A stretch of 64,000 nucleotides of DNA from Notolepis coatsorum (GCA_963971535.1 OZ020585.1:160972276-161036275), one strand, 5' to 3'; counted from the stretch's first letter, positions 1 through 11,038 are shown. A program made the numbers and translations. Notes: generated by a model not told the origin, from the sequence alone.

Positions 1-17
1 AGGGCAACTCACGCACG

Positions 18-18
<1 letters not shown>

Positions 19-58
<40 letters not shown>
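19..58. repeat. (CA)n microsatellite
   Basis: Twenty uninterrupted CA dinucleotides. The following 250 bases are purine/GC-rich with several G-runs. I see no gene there; the minus-strand reading frame across it is proline/serine-rich low complexity. Confidence 0.97.
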
Positions 59-61
<3 letters not shown>

Positions 62-308
62 GCCACATGCTGCTCCTTTAATCAGAGTACAAAACGGAGG
101 CTGCCACACAGAGATAATCAGGAGCCCTGTCTGCCTCGCTTGGCCCCGGGGAGGGGGGGCCGGGGGGGCAGGAGCAGGAGCAGGACACAGGGGGAGGGGG
201 TACTGAGGGGGCAAGAGAGGTATATAGCTGTGGGGCATCCAGAGGGCAGCGAGGGGGGGGGGAGTTACAGAACACAGAGATACCACTTATTGACCATCCC
301 GGTCCTCA

Positions 309-517
309 AACTGTAGTCTGGACTTACTGTAGAGATATCCAGTCCCAATGTCACTACCTGTAGACTAAGCCATCAGTCTGTAGTCTAGACTTACTACTGT
401 AGTATCCAGTCCCGATGTCACTACCTGTAGACTAAGCCATCAGTCTGTAGTCTAGACTTACTACTGTAGTATCCAGTCCCGATGTCACTACCTGTAGACT
501 AAGCCATCAGTCTGTAG
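309..517. repeat. 67-bp tandem repeat, left part
   Basis: About three units. The word CAGTCTGTAGTCTAGACTTA recurs at 374 and 441 and is cut short at 508, giving an exact 67-bp period. The array resumes at 7635 with the same word, so the element at 518-7634 was inserted into the array. Confidence 0.93.
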
Positions 518-778
518 TAGTGATGCACCGATGTGAAAATTGTGGCCGATACCGATATTAACATATTAACTGCCACGGAGTTTGATCAGCTTATACCATT
601 CTCTGCCAGCACTGTAAGTCTATGGAGATGTTCATCTTCTTTGCAGGGCTATAACTTTTTAAATTGTATTGCTAAATTGACATTACTATGGCCCATTCAA
701 CATCGATTATCTATCGTTCAGGATATAGGAACGTTTTACTTTTTCATTCACACATTCATACGAAAATACCGTCTAGAG

Positions 779-1951
779 CAGGGGTGTCAAACTCATTTTC
801 ACAGAGGGCCACATCAGCATTATGGTTGCCCTCAAAGGGTCAAAGACCGTATAAATGTTAATGTAATGTAAAATAAATGTAGCTACACATTTACATATTG
901 TTAAACATGGTGTTTCTGTATTTATTACTTATTCAAGTTATACATATCGCATATTCATTTGCATAAATGTAAAAATATATGTTAGCTTATGTTATTTTAA
1001 CAAATAATTTTAGTTTATCAGAACCCCATATTACTCCACCAATCAATGATCAAACCATTCAAGTAAATAACAAAGAAGAATATCATCAAATACAAGCTAT
1101 GACATTAAGTTTGTTCAAAACCTTTTTGTCACAGTCAAGAGGGGCAGAACTAACAACTGTGAGCTGCAAAGAACACGTGGGACAGATGTAGCAGATGTTA
1201 CAAAAACAAATGGCTGCACACAACCTTGCAGAGGCCATACATCCAACTAATGGAAGATAGTTTAATTAACTTTAATTAACAGATTGCAGAATGGGTACAG
1301 TACAGTACAGCTCAATACACACAATTGTTAAGGGGATGCAGACCAGAGAAAGACTTTCGACTTGTTTACATCAGGGTCCCCCATTTTCAATTCGTAATGA
1401 AATTGCTATTATGTGTCTGCATGAACACACAACTGTAACTGTACTAAAAAATAACAAAATAAGGGTTGTCTCAGTTCACAACTATATTGGTAAAGTTTTG
1501 GGTGGGACTTGTTTGCGTCCCTACAGCTTCTTATTCAATTGAGCGAGATGCTCGGTTATGTCACACAGCCAGTTTGCATCGGACAGTTCAGACAATATTT
1601 CTTCAACCCTTTGTTACCTATTCCGCCTGGATCTTTTTTGTATTTTGGGCTGTAAAATTGTCAAAGAATGTCTGAGGAGTAAGTGCTTTTGGCTTTTTTC
1701 CTTTGTTACCTCAGATGTTCAACATACATGTATGTGTAAGAATGTGTAATAACTAAGGCTGTCAAAGTTAAAGCTTTATTAACGCATTAACCCACAATTA
1801 TTTTAACACTGCTATTTTTTAACCCAATATTAATGTAAAAAAAAAAAAAAAAAAAAATGTTTTTTTTTTTTTTACCTGAGCTCTTGGGGGGCCACATCAA
1901 ATGACGTGGCGGGCCGGATTTGGCCCGCGGGCCGTGAGTTTGACACCTATG
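779..1951. mobile_element. hAT element (Charlie-like ends)
   Basis: Begins CAGGGGTGTCAAACTC and ends GAGTTTGACACCTATG (16-bp inverted ends with three mismatches). The 8-bp duplication GTCTAGAG at 771-778 and 1952-1959 is perfect. The end is preceded by the GGCCCGCGGGCC-type palindrome typical of this hAT class. The interior is AT-rich with no recognisable transposase. It holds a LINE tail at about 1263-1395 and, at about 1756, a fragment starting TAAGGCTGTCAAAGTTAA that looks like the end of yet another hAT family. A poly-A/poly-T pair lies at about 1838-1874. Confidence 0.92.
1263..1395 (-). mobile_element. LINE 3' tail repeat (family LT1)
   Basis: Read on the minus strand it runs from GAATTGAAAATGGGGGACCC to the AATCTGTTAAT end. 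The same unit recurs at 4641-5942 (split), 17530-17750, 40848-40955, 48240-48365 and 55877-56110. Better copies end AATAAAGTTTTCAATCAATC, that is, a polyadenylation-signal-like word plus a short simple repeat. This is typical of a 5'-truncated LINE or a SINE borrowing its tail. I cannot name the family. Confidence 0.7.
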
Positions 1952-2327
1952 GTCTAGAGTATAAATATGTTTTTATCGTTTTCTGCAGTAATTCCTAGAA
2001 CGTGAGATATAGGCATAAATGCATATATAGATTATCAAATGCCGTTTGGTTCCGATCCACGCTATATTAAAAATTTCAACTGTACATGGTCCTAAACGTT
2101 ATGCCTGATCAAGTTCAAGTTTCTTTAATAGTTGTCATACAGAAGTACAGAATACTTTTATACAAAATGCTTCTTACGGTTTCGCTCCAGAGACTGTGTT
2201 AGACAAGATAGTATGAAATAAAATAATATAGCATGTAAAATAGAAGTAAAAATAGAGGTCACAGTGTTCAGTATATACATATGTACAATGTTCGATGCAG
2301 AATAGAAGTAACTGAGTTACCATACAA

Positions 2328-3529
2328 CAGGGCTATTCAACTAAATTGTTCAGGGGGCCACATTGTCAGAAACCCAAGGGGCCAGGGGCCGGACTGCCAC
2401 GGCGCCTCCCCGTGCTATGAATATATGTACACTTGACACAACACGCAACCACATTTTCACAACTTTTATTTAACTACATTGCAAAAGTAGTATACTTTTC
2501 AAAAAAAGTGCTTCATTTATGTGCCACATCTGCAACATCTCCTGCAAAAAGTGCTTCATTTATGACTGTGCAACAACTGCAACATCTCCTCTTCAACATT
2601 TCAATATAAAAATAAAATAAAAAACAAACAAGTGCATGATGTGCATCTGAACATTCTAACATCAACACAAAAAAACACATTTATAGTGCAGCTGAGCTTA
2701 TGAAAAAGTGCTTCATGTCTGTGCAACAACAGCAAATCACAGCATCTTATTAGCACTTATTGTCCACTCTTAACTCTCAAACATCAGGGGGGTGGGGGGC
2801 AGACAGGCCTAGCCTACATACACACATCTAATGAGAGCGATTGCACTTCTTTGACTGGGCAATGGCAGAGAAAGAGGGTTCATAGGAAGTGAGGGCTACC
2901 TGCAAACAGTGATGCAAATGCTCATTTGTCAAGGAGGCACGGTTGCTTGTTTTAATGGCATTCATGTGAGAGAAACTGGATTCACAGGTGTATGTTGAGC
3001 CAAACATTGTTAGCACAGATATTGCCAGCGTTTTTATTTTGGGGAATGTCTTGACATGAATACACTTTATCCAAAATGTTGTGGTGGATTCATTCTCAAG
3101 TGCCTGCTTCAGAGCAGATGATGCTTGCATGTCAATTATTTCAAGTTGCAGGAGACCTTCATCAATGTGAAGTGATGCAAGGAACTCTTGTCCTTTTGTG
3201 GAAATAGCAGCTACATTGGCAAATGGGTTGCTCACAAAACGCATCAATTCTCTGGACATGTCAAATTCATCAAATCGACTTGCAAAGTTTTCCCTCAATT
3301 TATCAATGAAATCTGTCATTAATTGAGTGACTTTTGGCTCAATTGTGCGTGTTAACGTTGACATGAAAAGATAAAAGTAAAAAAAAAAAAAAAAAAAATA
3401 TTAATTTTTTATTTTTATTTTTTTTATTATTATCATGTAATCTTTGGCGGGCCGGTCAGAATCATCCCGCGGGCCGGATCTGGCCCGCGGGCCGGATCTG
3501 GCCCGCGGGCCGCCAGTTGAATAGCCCTG
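2328..3529 (-). mobile_element. hAT element with transposase remnant
   Basis: Perfect 15-bp inverted ends CAGGGCTATTCAACT/AGTTGAATAGCCCTG and a perfect 8-bp duplication CCATACAA at 2320-2327 and 3530-3537. Repeated GGCCCGCGGGCC palindromes sit next to the right end (about 3465-3510). It carries the C-terminal part of a hAT transposase on the minus strand and is internally deleted. Confidence 0.95.
2828..3364 (-). pseudogene. hAT transposase, C-terminal fragment
   Basis: A 178-codon frame matches the C-terminal half of Charlie/ZBED5/EPM2AIP1-type hAT transposases. These enzymes cut and paste the element and dimerise through this hATC region. Visible features are the run FGSTYTCESSFSHMN around residues 121-135, followed by SNRASLTNEHLHHCLQVA, the signature of the hATC dimerisation domain. 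The N-terminal BED finger and the RNase-H-like catalytic Asp residues are absent, so it cannot be a complete enzyme. The starting ATG is simply the first Met after a deletion junction and poly-A. Family assignment is from recognised motifs. Confidence 0.85.
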
Positions 3530-4189
3530 CCATACAATATACAATATACTATGCAATGTACTAATATACAATACTATATAGTGGGATGAGGTACAATTTC
3601 GGTACAATTTACAGTAAGGTGTGCGAGTTGTAGTGCAAATCCTTTACCAATAAATATAAAGTGTAAAGTGTGTTTAGGTGTTCTAAAGTGTGTAAAGTGG
3701 GTGCTGCAGTGAGTTGCCCGTTTAAAGTGAGTGTGTGCGTGTGGATGTGTGTGCTGTGTGCATTTGATGGTTGCTGCATAGCAGGGTTCGAAATTAACGG
3801 GGGCTCGGGGCAAAATGCCCTTGAAAATGGACAAAATGCCCTCGAAAATCAGTTAAGGGGGGGCAGAAAATGCCCCCTGACAGTTTACTAATTATATATA
3901 TGATCTACAGTGCGAGCATTTCCCTTGTATTTGCCCCTAATAATATGTGTGTGTGCGCGACCCGGAAAAATAATTTACTCGAGACGAGTGACGATTACAA
4001 AACAGCTCCGCTGTTAATAGTCCCACATTACACAAGGCGCATAAACGTCCAATCACAGTAGCGCCCGAAAACAAAGTCACGGTACCGGCTTAGGCAAGTT
4101 ATACATTCAGAATCAGACAACGCAAAAAAATCAGCCAGTCATGAAGCCCATTCATTTTTATTTTGAGCAAAAGAGAGACGAGGAGAAAG

Positions 4190-4400
4190 AGGAATCCGGC
4201 TGACATGGTTTTTTGAAGTGATATTCGCACGTGTTTTTGCGGGTCCAGTCCCCACGGTATGTTGACAGAATTCGCAAAACACCTTATCGACTGAAGCATA
4301 CAAGTCATTAGGATACTGCTCTGCTCTGAATTTAGGGCTTAGTGGGGAATTTCTTCCTACGTTAACGACGCACCGAAGCAGCTAGACGCTTGGACATTTC
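4190..4400 (-). pseudogene. Possible zinc-finger remnant (CGGBP1-like hAT N-terminus)
   Basis: In a minus-strand frame the words VFCEFCQHTVG and TSKNHVSR can be read. They resemble the single zinc finger of CGGBP1-like hAT-derived proteins (C-x2-C ... H). The same stretch, more decayed, appears on the plus strand at about 19160-19330. Stops and frameshifts interrupt both. This is an inference from two degraded copies. Confidence 0.35.
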
Positions 4401-4727
4401 TCCATGTTGTGTGTAACACGCAGCGGTCCCCGCCTCCCTAGCTCCTTGCAACAAACGTTCCACCCAAAAACGGAATTTCTATTTCATAATGAATTAAATA
4501 ATTGTATAAAGAATTTTCAATGTTCTGTCATCTAATAATATATTCCATTACCTTTCCTATCTGTATCAAAGTCAAAATGTTGGTATCATAACAACACTAC
4601 AACATACAAAAGCAGCTTGACAACCGATATCCTTTGCGTTTGATTGATTGAAAACTTTATTAACAGATTGCAGAATGGGTACAATACAGTACAGCTCAAT
4701 ACACACAATTGTTAAGGGGATGCAGAC

Positions 4728-5885
4728 TAGGCTTGGGCGGTATGACGGTATTACGGTATACCGGGGTATTTCGAAATACCGACGGTATTGAAAATCAATA
4801 CAGTCTAAACGGAGTTTTGTTGTAGTGCACACACGCGCCAGCAGAGGGCGAGACTAGTCCTCACTAGTGGGGCGAGCCATGCAGAGCTGGTTGTCTACAC
4901 ACAGGAGGAGGAGGGGAACCCCGCTTCAGTGAGTGAAATTAAATGAGACACGCTTACCGTTGCTGGTGCTGCGGGCTAACTGGCTATTCTGAGAGCTAAC
5001 TGTAGTGTTGTGTATGATCACAACGGTGTTCACGCTTTACGGTAATGTTGCGACAGTGCTGTGAAAATACCGCAAAGCGTTGTGGTAACGAGAGTGTGTG
5101 TTGTTGTTGTGTGTAGGATGCTGCGGGCGAACTGCTACCATTCTGAGAGCTTAACGTTAGCACTAGATGCTGCGGGCTAACTGCTACCATTCTGAGAGCT
5201 TAACGTTAGCACTAGATTGCTGCGGGCGAACTGCTACCATTCTGAGAGCTTAACGTTAGCACTAGATGCTGCGGGCTAACTGCTACCATTCTGAGAGCTT
5301 AACGTTAGCACTAGATGCTGCGGGCTAACTGCTACCATTCTGAGAGCTTAACGTTAGCACTAGATGCTGCGGGCTAACTGCTACCATTCTGAGAGCTTAA
5401 CGTTAGCACTAGATGCTGCGGGAGGACTGCTACCATTCTGAGAGCTTAACGTTAGCACTAGATGCTGCGGGCAAACTGCTACCATTCTGAGAGCTTAACG
5501 TTAGCACTAGATGCTGCGGGCTAACTGCTACCATTCTGAGAGCTTAACGTTAGCACTAGATGCTGCGGGAGGACTGCTACCATTCTGAGAGCTTAACGTT
5601 AGCACTAGATGCTGCGGGAGGACTGCTACCATTCTGAGAGCTTAACGTTAGCACTAGATGCTGCGGGCGAACTGCTACCATTCTGAGAGCTTAACGTTAG
5701 CACTAGATGCTGCGGGCGAACTGGCCATCTCCGTGATTTGTTTACTTGGTAACACGGGTTGCCACCCCCCCCCCCCCCCCCCCCCCCGCTGATGATAATG
5801 AAAGTCATACCGTCATATACCGTATACCGGGGTATTAGGTAATCAGAGTATAACGGTATGAAAAAAGTCATACCGCCCAAGCCTA
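4728..5885. mobile_element. hAT-like MITE with internal minisatellite
   Basis: Nineteen-bp perfect inverted ends TAGGCTTGGGCGGTATGAC, with perfect 8-bp duplication ATGCAGAC at 4720-4727 and 5886-5893. The subterminal regions are full of ACGGTATACCGG-like words. More than half of its length is the 49-bp minisatellite plus a 23-base C-run at 5765-5787. No coding capacity is visible. Confidence 0.94.
5117..5735. repeat. 49-bp minisatellite inside the MITE
   Basis: About 12-13 units of GATGCTGCGGGC(T/G)AACTGC..., each followed by TACCATTCTGAGAGCTTAACGTTAGCACTA. The period is 49 bp (one unit has 50). Units fall into a GCTAACTGC type, a GCGAACTGC type and a GAGGACTGC type, which reflects local unit spreading. 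Confidence 0.95.
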
Positions 5886-6338
5886 ATGCAGACCAGAGAA
5901 AGACTTTCGTCTTGTTTACATCAGGGTCCCCCATTTTCAATTCATAGTGTGCACACGCACAGTATAATATGCATGTGATAAATAGTTAATAAACTCTGTG
6001 TTACTTGAACAATTTTCACTGTGCTCCTAAATTTCTTTGTGTGCTCCTAAATTTTTATTTAGATTTTATTTATTAACATTTTATTTAGGAGCACATGTGC
6101 TCCTTGGGAAAAAGGTTAGTGTAGAGCCCTATATATGGAGACATTAACATTACATTATCAAACATAGGGACGAAGACTGTAAAAAAAAGTGTCAACAATG
6201 TTTTATAATCCTTATGTTAATTTTCATCATAAAAATTCAGTGCCCCCGAAATACAAAAAAAGCCCCCGAAAATCAATTAAGGGGGGCAAAAAAAGCCCTT
6301 GAAAAAAAATGTTAATTTCTAACCCTGCTGCATAGTGT

Positions 6339-7165
6339 TTATTGTTCGTTGAGCAGCCTGATGGCCTGGGGATAGAAGCTCCTTCTGAGTCTTTCTGTGC
6401 TCGCCTTAAGACTCCGGTATCGCTTGCCTGACCGCAGCAGTTCAAAGAGGCAGTTGTTCGGGTGGCTGGAGTCCTTGATGATTCTCTTAGCCTTCCCCCT
6501 GCACCGCTTGTTGTAAATGTTCTGGAAGGTGGGAAGCCCCCCTCCAATTGTGCGTTCGGCTGAACGTGTCACTCTTTGTAGTCTGCTACGGTCTTGTGCA
6601 GTGCTATTCCCAAACCAGGAGGTGATGTTGCCAGTCAGGATGCTCTCGATTGTACATGAGTAGAAGTTCCTAAGGATCTTCTGACTGACTTGGAACTTCC
6701 TTAGGCGCCTGAGGAAGTAGAGGCGTTGTCGTGCCTTCTTCACAACACTGTCAATGTGTGTGGTCCATGTCAAGTCCTCGGATATGTAGGCTCCGAGGTA
6801 CTTGAAACTGTTCACTCTCTCAACCGGTGCCCCGTCGATGCTGAGGGGGCTGTAGTCCTTGACCCCCGACCTCCTGAAGTCCACAATCATCTCTTTTGTT
6901 TTGCTGACGTTCAGGGAGAGGCAGTTCTCCTGACACCACTGTGACAGATTATCTACCTCTTCCAGGTAGGCCCTCTCGTCGTTGGCAGAGATCAGGCCCA
7001 CCACTACTGTGTCATCAGCAAATTTGATGATTGTGTTGTTGTTCCACTGTGCCACGCAGTCATGTGTGTACAGGGAGTAGAGGAGGGGGCTCAGAACACA
7101 GCCCTGGGGGGCCCCTATGTTGAGCGTGATGGATGAGGAGGTGCAGTTGCCTGCTGCTGCACCTG
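6339..7165 (-). pseudogene. L2-type LINE reverse transcriptase, C-terminal part
   Basis: From about 7110 down to 6339 the minus strand encodes PQGCVLSPLLYSLYTHDC, then FADDT, the catalytic Asp-Asp motif of the reverse transcriptase palm. WCQENCLSLNVSKTKEM, LGAYISEDLTW and the conserved C-terminal KAKRIIKDSSHP and RLLNEQ-stop follow. This is the usual end of fish L2/CR1-group ORF2. It copies LINE RNA at the target site. The endonuclease and N-terminal palm are missing because of 5' truncation near 7165, so it is dead. The first Met of the 238-codon frame (7055) lies inside the domain and is not a true start. Confidence 0.9.
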
Positions 7166-7732
7166 CGTCATGCGCGGGTGAACGGGGGGGGGGGGTCGTT
7201 TATAATTCCGTGATTGTCGTTAAATGCTTCATGTAGTATGGGTGATATATAGATCAGAGCAGTTTGTATGGATAATAATAAGCACTCACGCTGAAAATAA
7301 CGTCAGCTTCCTCTTACTGTTGGGCGAGGACACTGGAGCAAAAAGATCCCAGTTATTTGATGGGGATCGAGTAGATCCATTTCCAGTTTTTATAATACTA
7401 ATACACGATTATTGAGTTATGGCAGCGATCCATATCCACGGTGTGTGTCTCGAGTCCCGCAACGATATATATATATATTTTTTTCTTCTTCGAAGCTTCG
7501 AATTTAAATCGAAGCTCGGCCCCGAAGCTTCGATTGCCAAAAAAAAGCTTTGAAGGTCAGCCCTATACCGATGTGTAAAAAAACAGCCATATCGGCCAAT
7601 ATTATATCGGCGGCCGATATATCGTGCATCACTAGTCTGTAGTCTAGACTTACTGTAGTAAGTCTGATAGTCTCCCCATACTATCCTCATTCTCTCCCGT
7701 CTTCAGTCTCTCCTGTCCTCCTCAGTCTCTAC

Positions 7733-8612
7733 TAGGGGTGGACGGTATAAACGGTATACGGTATAAGCGGTATGAATTTGCTCTACGGTATGGATTTTGA
7801 CTATACCGTGTAACCGGTAGAGCAGCTCTAAAAGAGCAATGACGTCATGTAACCACAGCGCGACTATTTCAATCGCATTTGCCCCTAAAAATAGATAAAA
7901 TTAGTCATAGATAATAGATATGTGCAAACTGGAAAAAGCTATTTAGGAGGCTTCGCGCAGTGGGCGTGTCAACACGCAATTGTCATTTCATAATAAACAC
8001 ATATCACCGCGGCGCACAGCAAGTTTCAATTTCAGTTCCTGGCATTTTTAACCAGTGGAGAAAGGTAAGGGATTTCCCTATCGTTTTTCTTATATGAATT
8101 ATTCTACGTGAATAAAACATACCTGGTGATCAACTACAGTTTGCTGTAAACATTATGATATGTGTGTAGTGATGATATGATAACGACGGCTGCAGCGGGA
8201 GGACGGCTGCAGCAGTGGAGTTGCGAATAGCATGTAGCTGCAGAGCCGCAGAACCATGGGCGCTTTTAGGTCTGGTCACAGGCCCGCTCAACAGCGCCCC
8301 CCCACCCAACGGCTGAATTGCCAATGGCTCCTGAAAGCGCCCATGGTTCTGCGGCTCTGCAGCTACATATGCTTCTAGCAAAATCCAGCATATTTTATTT
8401 GGAATATAATGACTTTATACGCAAAAGTAGCCTAGTTTTAAGTTAAAATATTATAAATCTACATGCCTTGAGGATGTCATTCTTTATATAGCCTGCCTAT
8501 CAGGCAAAAAAAATTATTCTAACGGAAACACTGATACCGTGATATATACCGTTACCGTCTATGCTTCAAATTATACCGTGATATACATTTTAGACCATAC
8601 CGTCCACCCCTA
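7733..8612. mobile_element. hAT-like MITE with inner hairpin
   Basis: Sixteen-bp perfect ends TAGGGGTGGACGGTAT and perfect duplication GTCTCTAC at 7725-7732 and 8613-8620, splitting a 15-bp (CAGTCTCTACTATCC) repeat. The interior holds part of the family found complete at 38308-39185: the end CTAACGGAAACACTG at about 8518-8532 and the shared TATAAATCTACATGCCTTGA region. A perfect 35-bp inverted repeat lies at 8232-8266 / 8334-8368. Confidence 0.93.
8232..8368. repeat. 35-bp perfect inverted repeat
   Basis: Arms 8232-8266 and 8334-8368 are exact reverse complements with a 67-base loop containing a C-run. It would form a stable hairpin or cruciform. It lies inside the 7733-8612 MITE. Confidence 0.95.
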
Positions 8613-8706
8613 GTCTCTACTATCCTCAGTCTCTACTATCCTCAGTCTCTACTGTCCTCAGTCTCTACTGTCCTCAGTCTCTAACTCTACTATCCTCAGT
8701 CTCTCC
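8613..8706. repeat. 15-16-bp tandem repeat
   Basis: Units of CTCAGTCTCTACTATC/CTGTC continue on both sides of the 7733-8612 insertion (about 7690-7732 on the left). Confidence 0.9.
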
Positions 8707-9006
8707 CCGTCGACAGATCCATTAACTAACCACAGCATGTCATGGGGGCTCCATTTAAGTAGTGTTGTCAAAAATATCGAAGTATCGATACATATCGATA
8801 CTGAATATTTAAAACGGCTTCGATACTCATTTCCCGAAGTACCGATACTTTCTGCAGTATCGGTACCAGCTGGCGAGTGTTCTACCGCAAGTTGTTGACG
8901 CGCTGTTCAGAGCGCTCAGCGCGCTTGCCCCCCCGGCTCCTCCGAGTCCAGCCCTCCCCCTCACAGATAGCCGTCTTCAGTTAGTAAACAAACATTTGAG
9001 CTGAAG

Positions 9007-9105
9007 ATGGTAAATGCAGAGCCTCTGCAACTTGTGCTTGTGGATAAAGAAAACAGCAGAAGTGCTGTTTGGAGGTACTTCGGGTTTCAAGTAAACAACA
9101 AATGA
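9007..9105 (+). pseudogene. hAT transposase N-terminal BED-finger fragment
   Basis: A 32-codon frame from ATG 9007 to TGA 9103 contains SAVWRYFGFQVNNK, the lead-in of a BED zinc finger as in ZBED1/4-type hAT transposases (VWKYFGF-like). The finger cysteines that should follow are lost behind the stop; decayed sequence continues about 100 bases. A BED finger would bind the element's ends. Only the motif supports the call, but its position in an element with hAT ends agrees. Confidence 0.65.
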
Positions 9106-9330
9106 CAAGCTAAAGCTGCCCCAATGCTATTTGCAAGCGGTGTTAGAGCAGTGCCAGCGCCGATCTCCATAAAGAAATGAAAGAGGTTCGTGACAGCTGC
9201 TCTTTCAACGTCACTGTGACTGAAGCATTAAACCATTAACTCTAGTTTAATACATGATACGTTGTCTACTGATGGCGCATAATATCAACAGCTGATTCGT
9301 TGTAACATTACAGCTACCAGCTAACGTTAG

Positions 9331-11014
9331 CTACTGCTATCTCCGTTAGCTTAGCTGGCTACTTTTATAATTACTGCATGGAAACGGAGTAACGTTAACG
9401 TTTAAACGTTATGTCGAGGTCATACAATACTACAGTCCAGGGTTAGAAATAAAATAAAATTTCAAGGGCTTTTTTTGCCCCCCTTAATTGATTTTTGGGG
9501 GCTTTTTTTTGTATTTCGGGGGCACTGAATTTTTATGATAAACGGTAGGGGTGGGACGGTTCACAAAATGGACGGTTCGGTTCGTATCACGGTTTTGGGG
9601 TCACGGTTTTCAGTTCGGTTCGATATACGTAAATTTTTATAAAAAAACACTCAAATCTAAACATGCTTCTCATTTATTAAAAAAAAATAAAAAAGTTTAC
9701 AGTGTTACAGTGTTTACAGCCTTAAATAATGTTTGGCACACAAAGACCGAACTGACTGAAAAATATAGGCTACATTTGTAGTATTAACTTAGTGCAAACA
9801 AACAATATGCTCAGCCAGCACTAGACTTTCCTTTCTTTAATATAAACACAAAAAAACAATGTCAACCATGTTTAAATTCCCTGATTGTCAGTTCTTAATG
9901 GAAAGATTTGTGTTCTGCTTGAAATTATTATGTATCTGTCTACATTTATTTAGACTAACATTATTTAAATATTGAGTGCAACTGTGGTGGATTACGTAAT
10001 TCGGTGAGTTGGAACTATCTATGGGTTGGTGCCGGATCCCCACGGACATTTTAGTGTCACGCACCTTCAGCTCAGGCAATGTTATTATCAGCTCCGGTAG
10101 CTCCGGTAACGTTAGGAGGTGATGGCATGCAGTGGGAAAGCGGCAATAGTCCCGGTTGGAGTTAGTAAAACACAGTTGTATGTTAGCCTTCTTGGATGTT
10201 GAATAAACGCCTATCATTGTCTTTAAACACCCCGCCTCTCAGACTCCCATTTCCTCCTCTGCTAGCTAGTAGCTACGGTAACATTTCGTTGACTGTATTA
10301 CCTCGCGGGCTGATTCTATAGTTAAAACGTGCGTTGTGTTGTACAAACTGCTAACGCTATGGCAAGATGTGTGTATGCCTATGTAATGTTAATGGCTATG
10401 TTTTTAAAGTCGTAATGAAGATTGATTTAGATTGTGCTTGCCATTTGTACACAAACTGACTAGCACCTGGCTCAGCAGCCAGTGCTCACCTCCGCCAAAT
10501 GATTTTTTTTTATATGCGCGTCATCTGAACCGTACGATACACAGACGCGCCATTACCGGATAAATATATATATATAATTAGTAAACTGTCGGGGCATTTT
10601 GTGCCCCCCTTAACTGATTTTCGAGGGCATTTTGTCCATTTTCAAGGGCATTATGCCCCAAGCCCCCATTAATTTCGAACCCTGCTACAGTCGACATAAG
10701 GTTAATGTTACCCCGTTTCCATCAAGTGTTTAAATAGCAGCAATCTTGTTGAAAATGTAACGTTACTAAAATTCTCCGAGCATAGCCTCTCTCTCTCTCT
10801 ACTGCTAGCCGTTAGCTCCGTTAGCTTAGCTGGCCACTTTTATAAATACTGCATGGAAACGGAGTAACGTTAACGTTTAAACGTTATGTCGAGGTCATAC
10901 AATACTACAGTCGACATAAGGTTAACGTTACCCCGTTTCCATCAAGTGTTTAAATAGCAGCAATCTTGTTGAAAATGTAACGTTACTAACATGCTCCGAG
11001 CATAGCCTCTCTCC
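9331..11014 (+). repeat. Direct duplication carrying filled and empty insertion sites
   Basis: About 200 bases starting CTACTGCTA...CCGTTAGCTTAGCTGGC occur at 9331-9437 continued at 10685-10800, and again at 10800-11014. They differ at only a few positions. The first copy contains the 9438-10684 element; the second has the uninterrupted site. Confidence 0.9.
9438..10684. mobile_element. hAT element, CAGGGTTAGAAATAA family copy
   Basis: Same family as 3782-6327 in the opposite orientation: starts CAGGGTTAGAAATAA and ends TTAATTTCGAACCCTG. Perfect duplication CTACAGTC at 9430-9437 and 10685-10692. An empty copy of the same site exists at 10905-10912. Inside, a fragment starting TAGGGGTGGGACGGTTCAC at about 9547 is the left end of another hAT-like family whose right end is lost. 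No coding sequence is visible. Confidence 0.94.
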
Positions 11015-11038
11015 ATCTACCTCTACCTCTCTCTCTCT

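Larger units (their letters stand above)
556..2100. mobile_element. Degenerate piggyBac-like (TTAA) remnant, split
   Basis: The sequence from the TTAAC near 556 to about 770, resuming at 1960-2100, resembles the reverse complement of 30240-30700. That segment is the interior of the TTAA-flanked element at 29377-31100. Shared words include GGCTATAACTTTTTAAATT and TTTTTCATTCACA. The 779-1951 hAT interrupts it. The boundaries are approximate because the inverted ends are eroded here. Confidence 0.5.
4641..5942 (-). mobile_element. LINE tail LT1, split by a MITE
   Basis: LT1 sequence at 4641-4727 and 5886-5942, reading toward a TCAATCAATC tail on the minus strand. The MITE at 4728-5885 interrupts it with a clean duplication, so the two halves abut exactly if it is removed. 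Confidence 0.8.
3782..6327. mobile_element. hAT element, CAGGGTTCGAAATTAA family
   Basis: Inverted ends CAGGGTTCGAAATTAA/TTAATTTCTAACCCTG (one mismatch in 16) and perfect 8-bp duplication CTGCATAG at 3774-3781 and 6328-6335. Each end carries a subterminal block of GCCCC(T/C)GAAAAT..AGTTAAGGGGGG. Relatives are at 9438-10684 and, as a right end only, at about 33960-34064. It is inserted in the L2 3' region just beyond the stop codon. It contains a weak transposase remnant, an LT1 tail and a MITE. Confidence 0.93.
2104..7165 (-). mobile_element. 5'-truncated L2-type LINE, split by two hAT insertions
   Basis: The minus strand carries the last third of a reverse transcriptase (6339-7165), then a 3' untranslated region down to about 2104 that ends in a CTTGAACTTGA-like tail. 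The 3' region is interrupted by hAT elements at 3782-6327 and 2328-3529; removing them restores continuity. The element is truncated on its 5' side near 7165. It is inserted in the 518-7634 hAT. Confidence 0.85.
518..7634. mobile_element. hAT-like element (outermost of a deep nest)
   Basis: The element starts TAGTGATGCAC and ends GTGCATCACTA (11-bp perfect inverted ends). It is flanked by a perfect 8-bp duplication GTCTGTAG at 510-517 and 7635-7642. The subterminal sequence is rich in GCCGATA/TATCGG. A 369-bp relative with the same ends is at 30707-31075 in the opposite orientation. The 7.1-kb length is mostly later insertions (hAT, LINE, MITE, minisatellite). No transposase of its own is visible, so it is non-autonomous. 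The stretch 7166-7634, right of the nested LINE, holds no gene; it contains GAAGCTTCG-rich sequence resembling the ends of another hAT family seen at 33.05 kb. Confidence 0.93.

Noticed and set aside
7689-8720. 15-bp CAGTCTCTAC repeat as part of the 67-bp array
   Set aside because: The two arrays are close and share a CAGTCT word but have different units and periods. I keep them separate.
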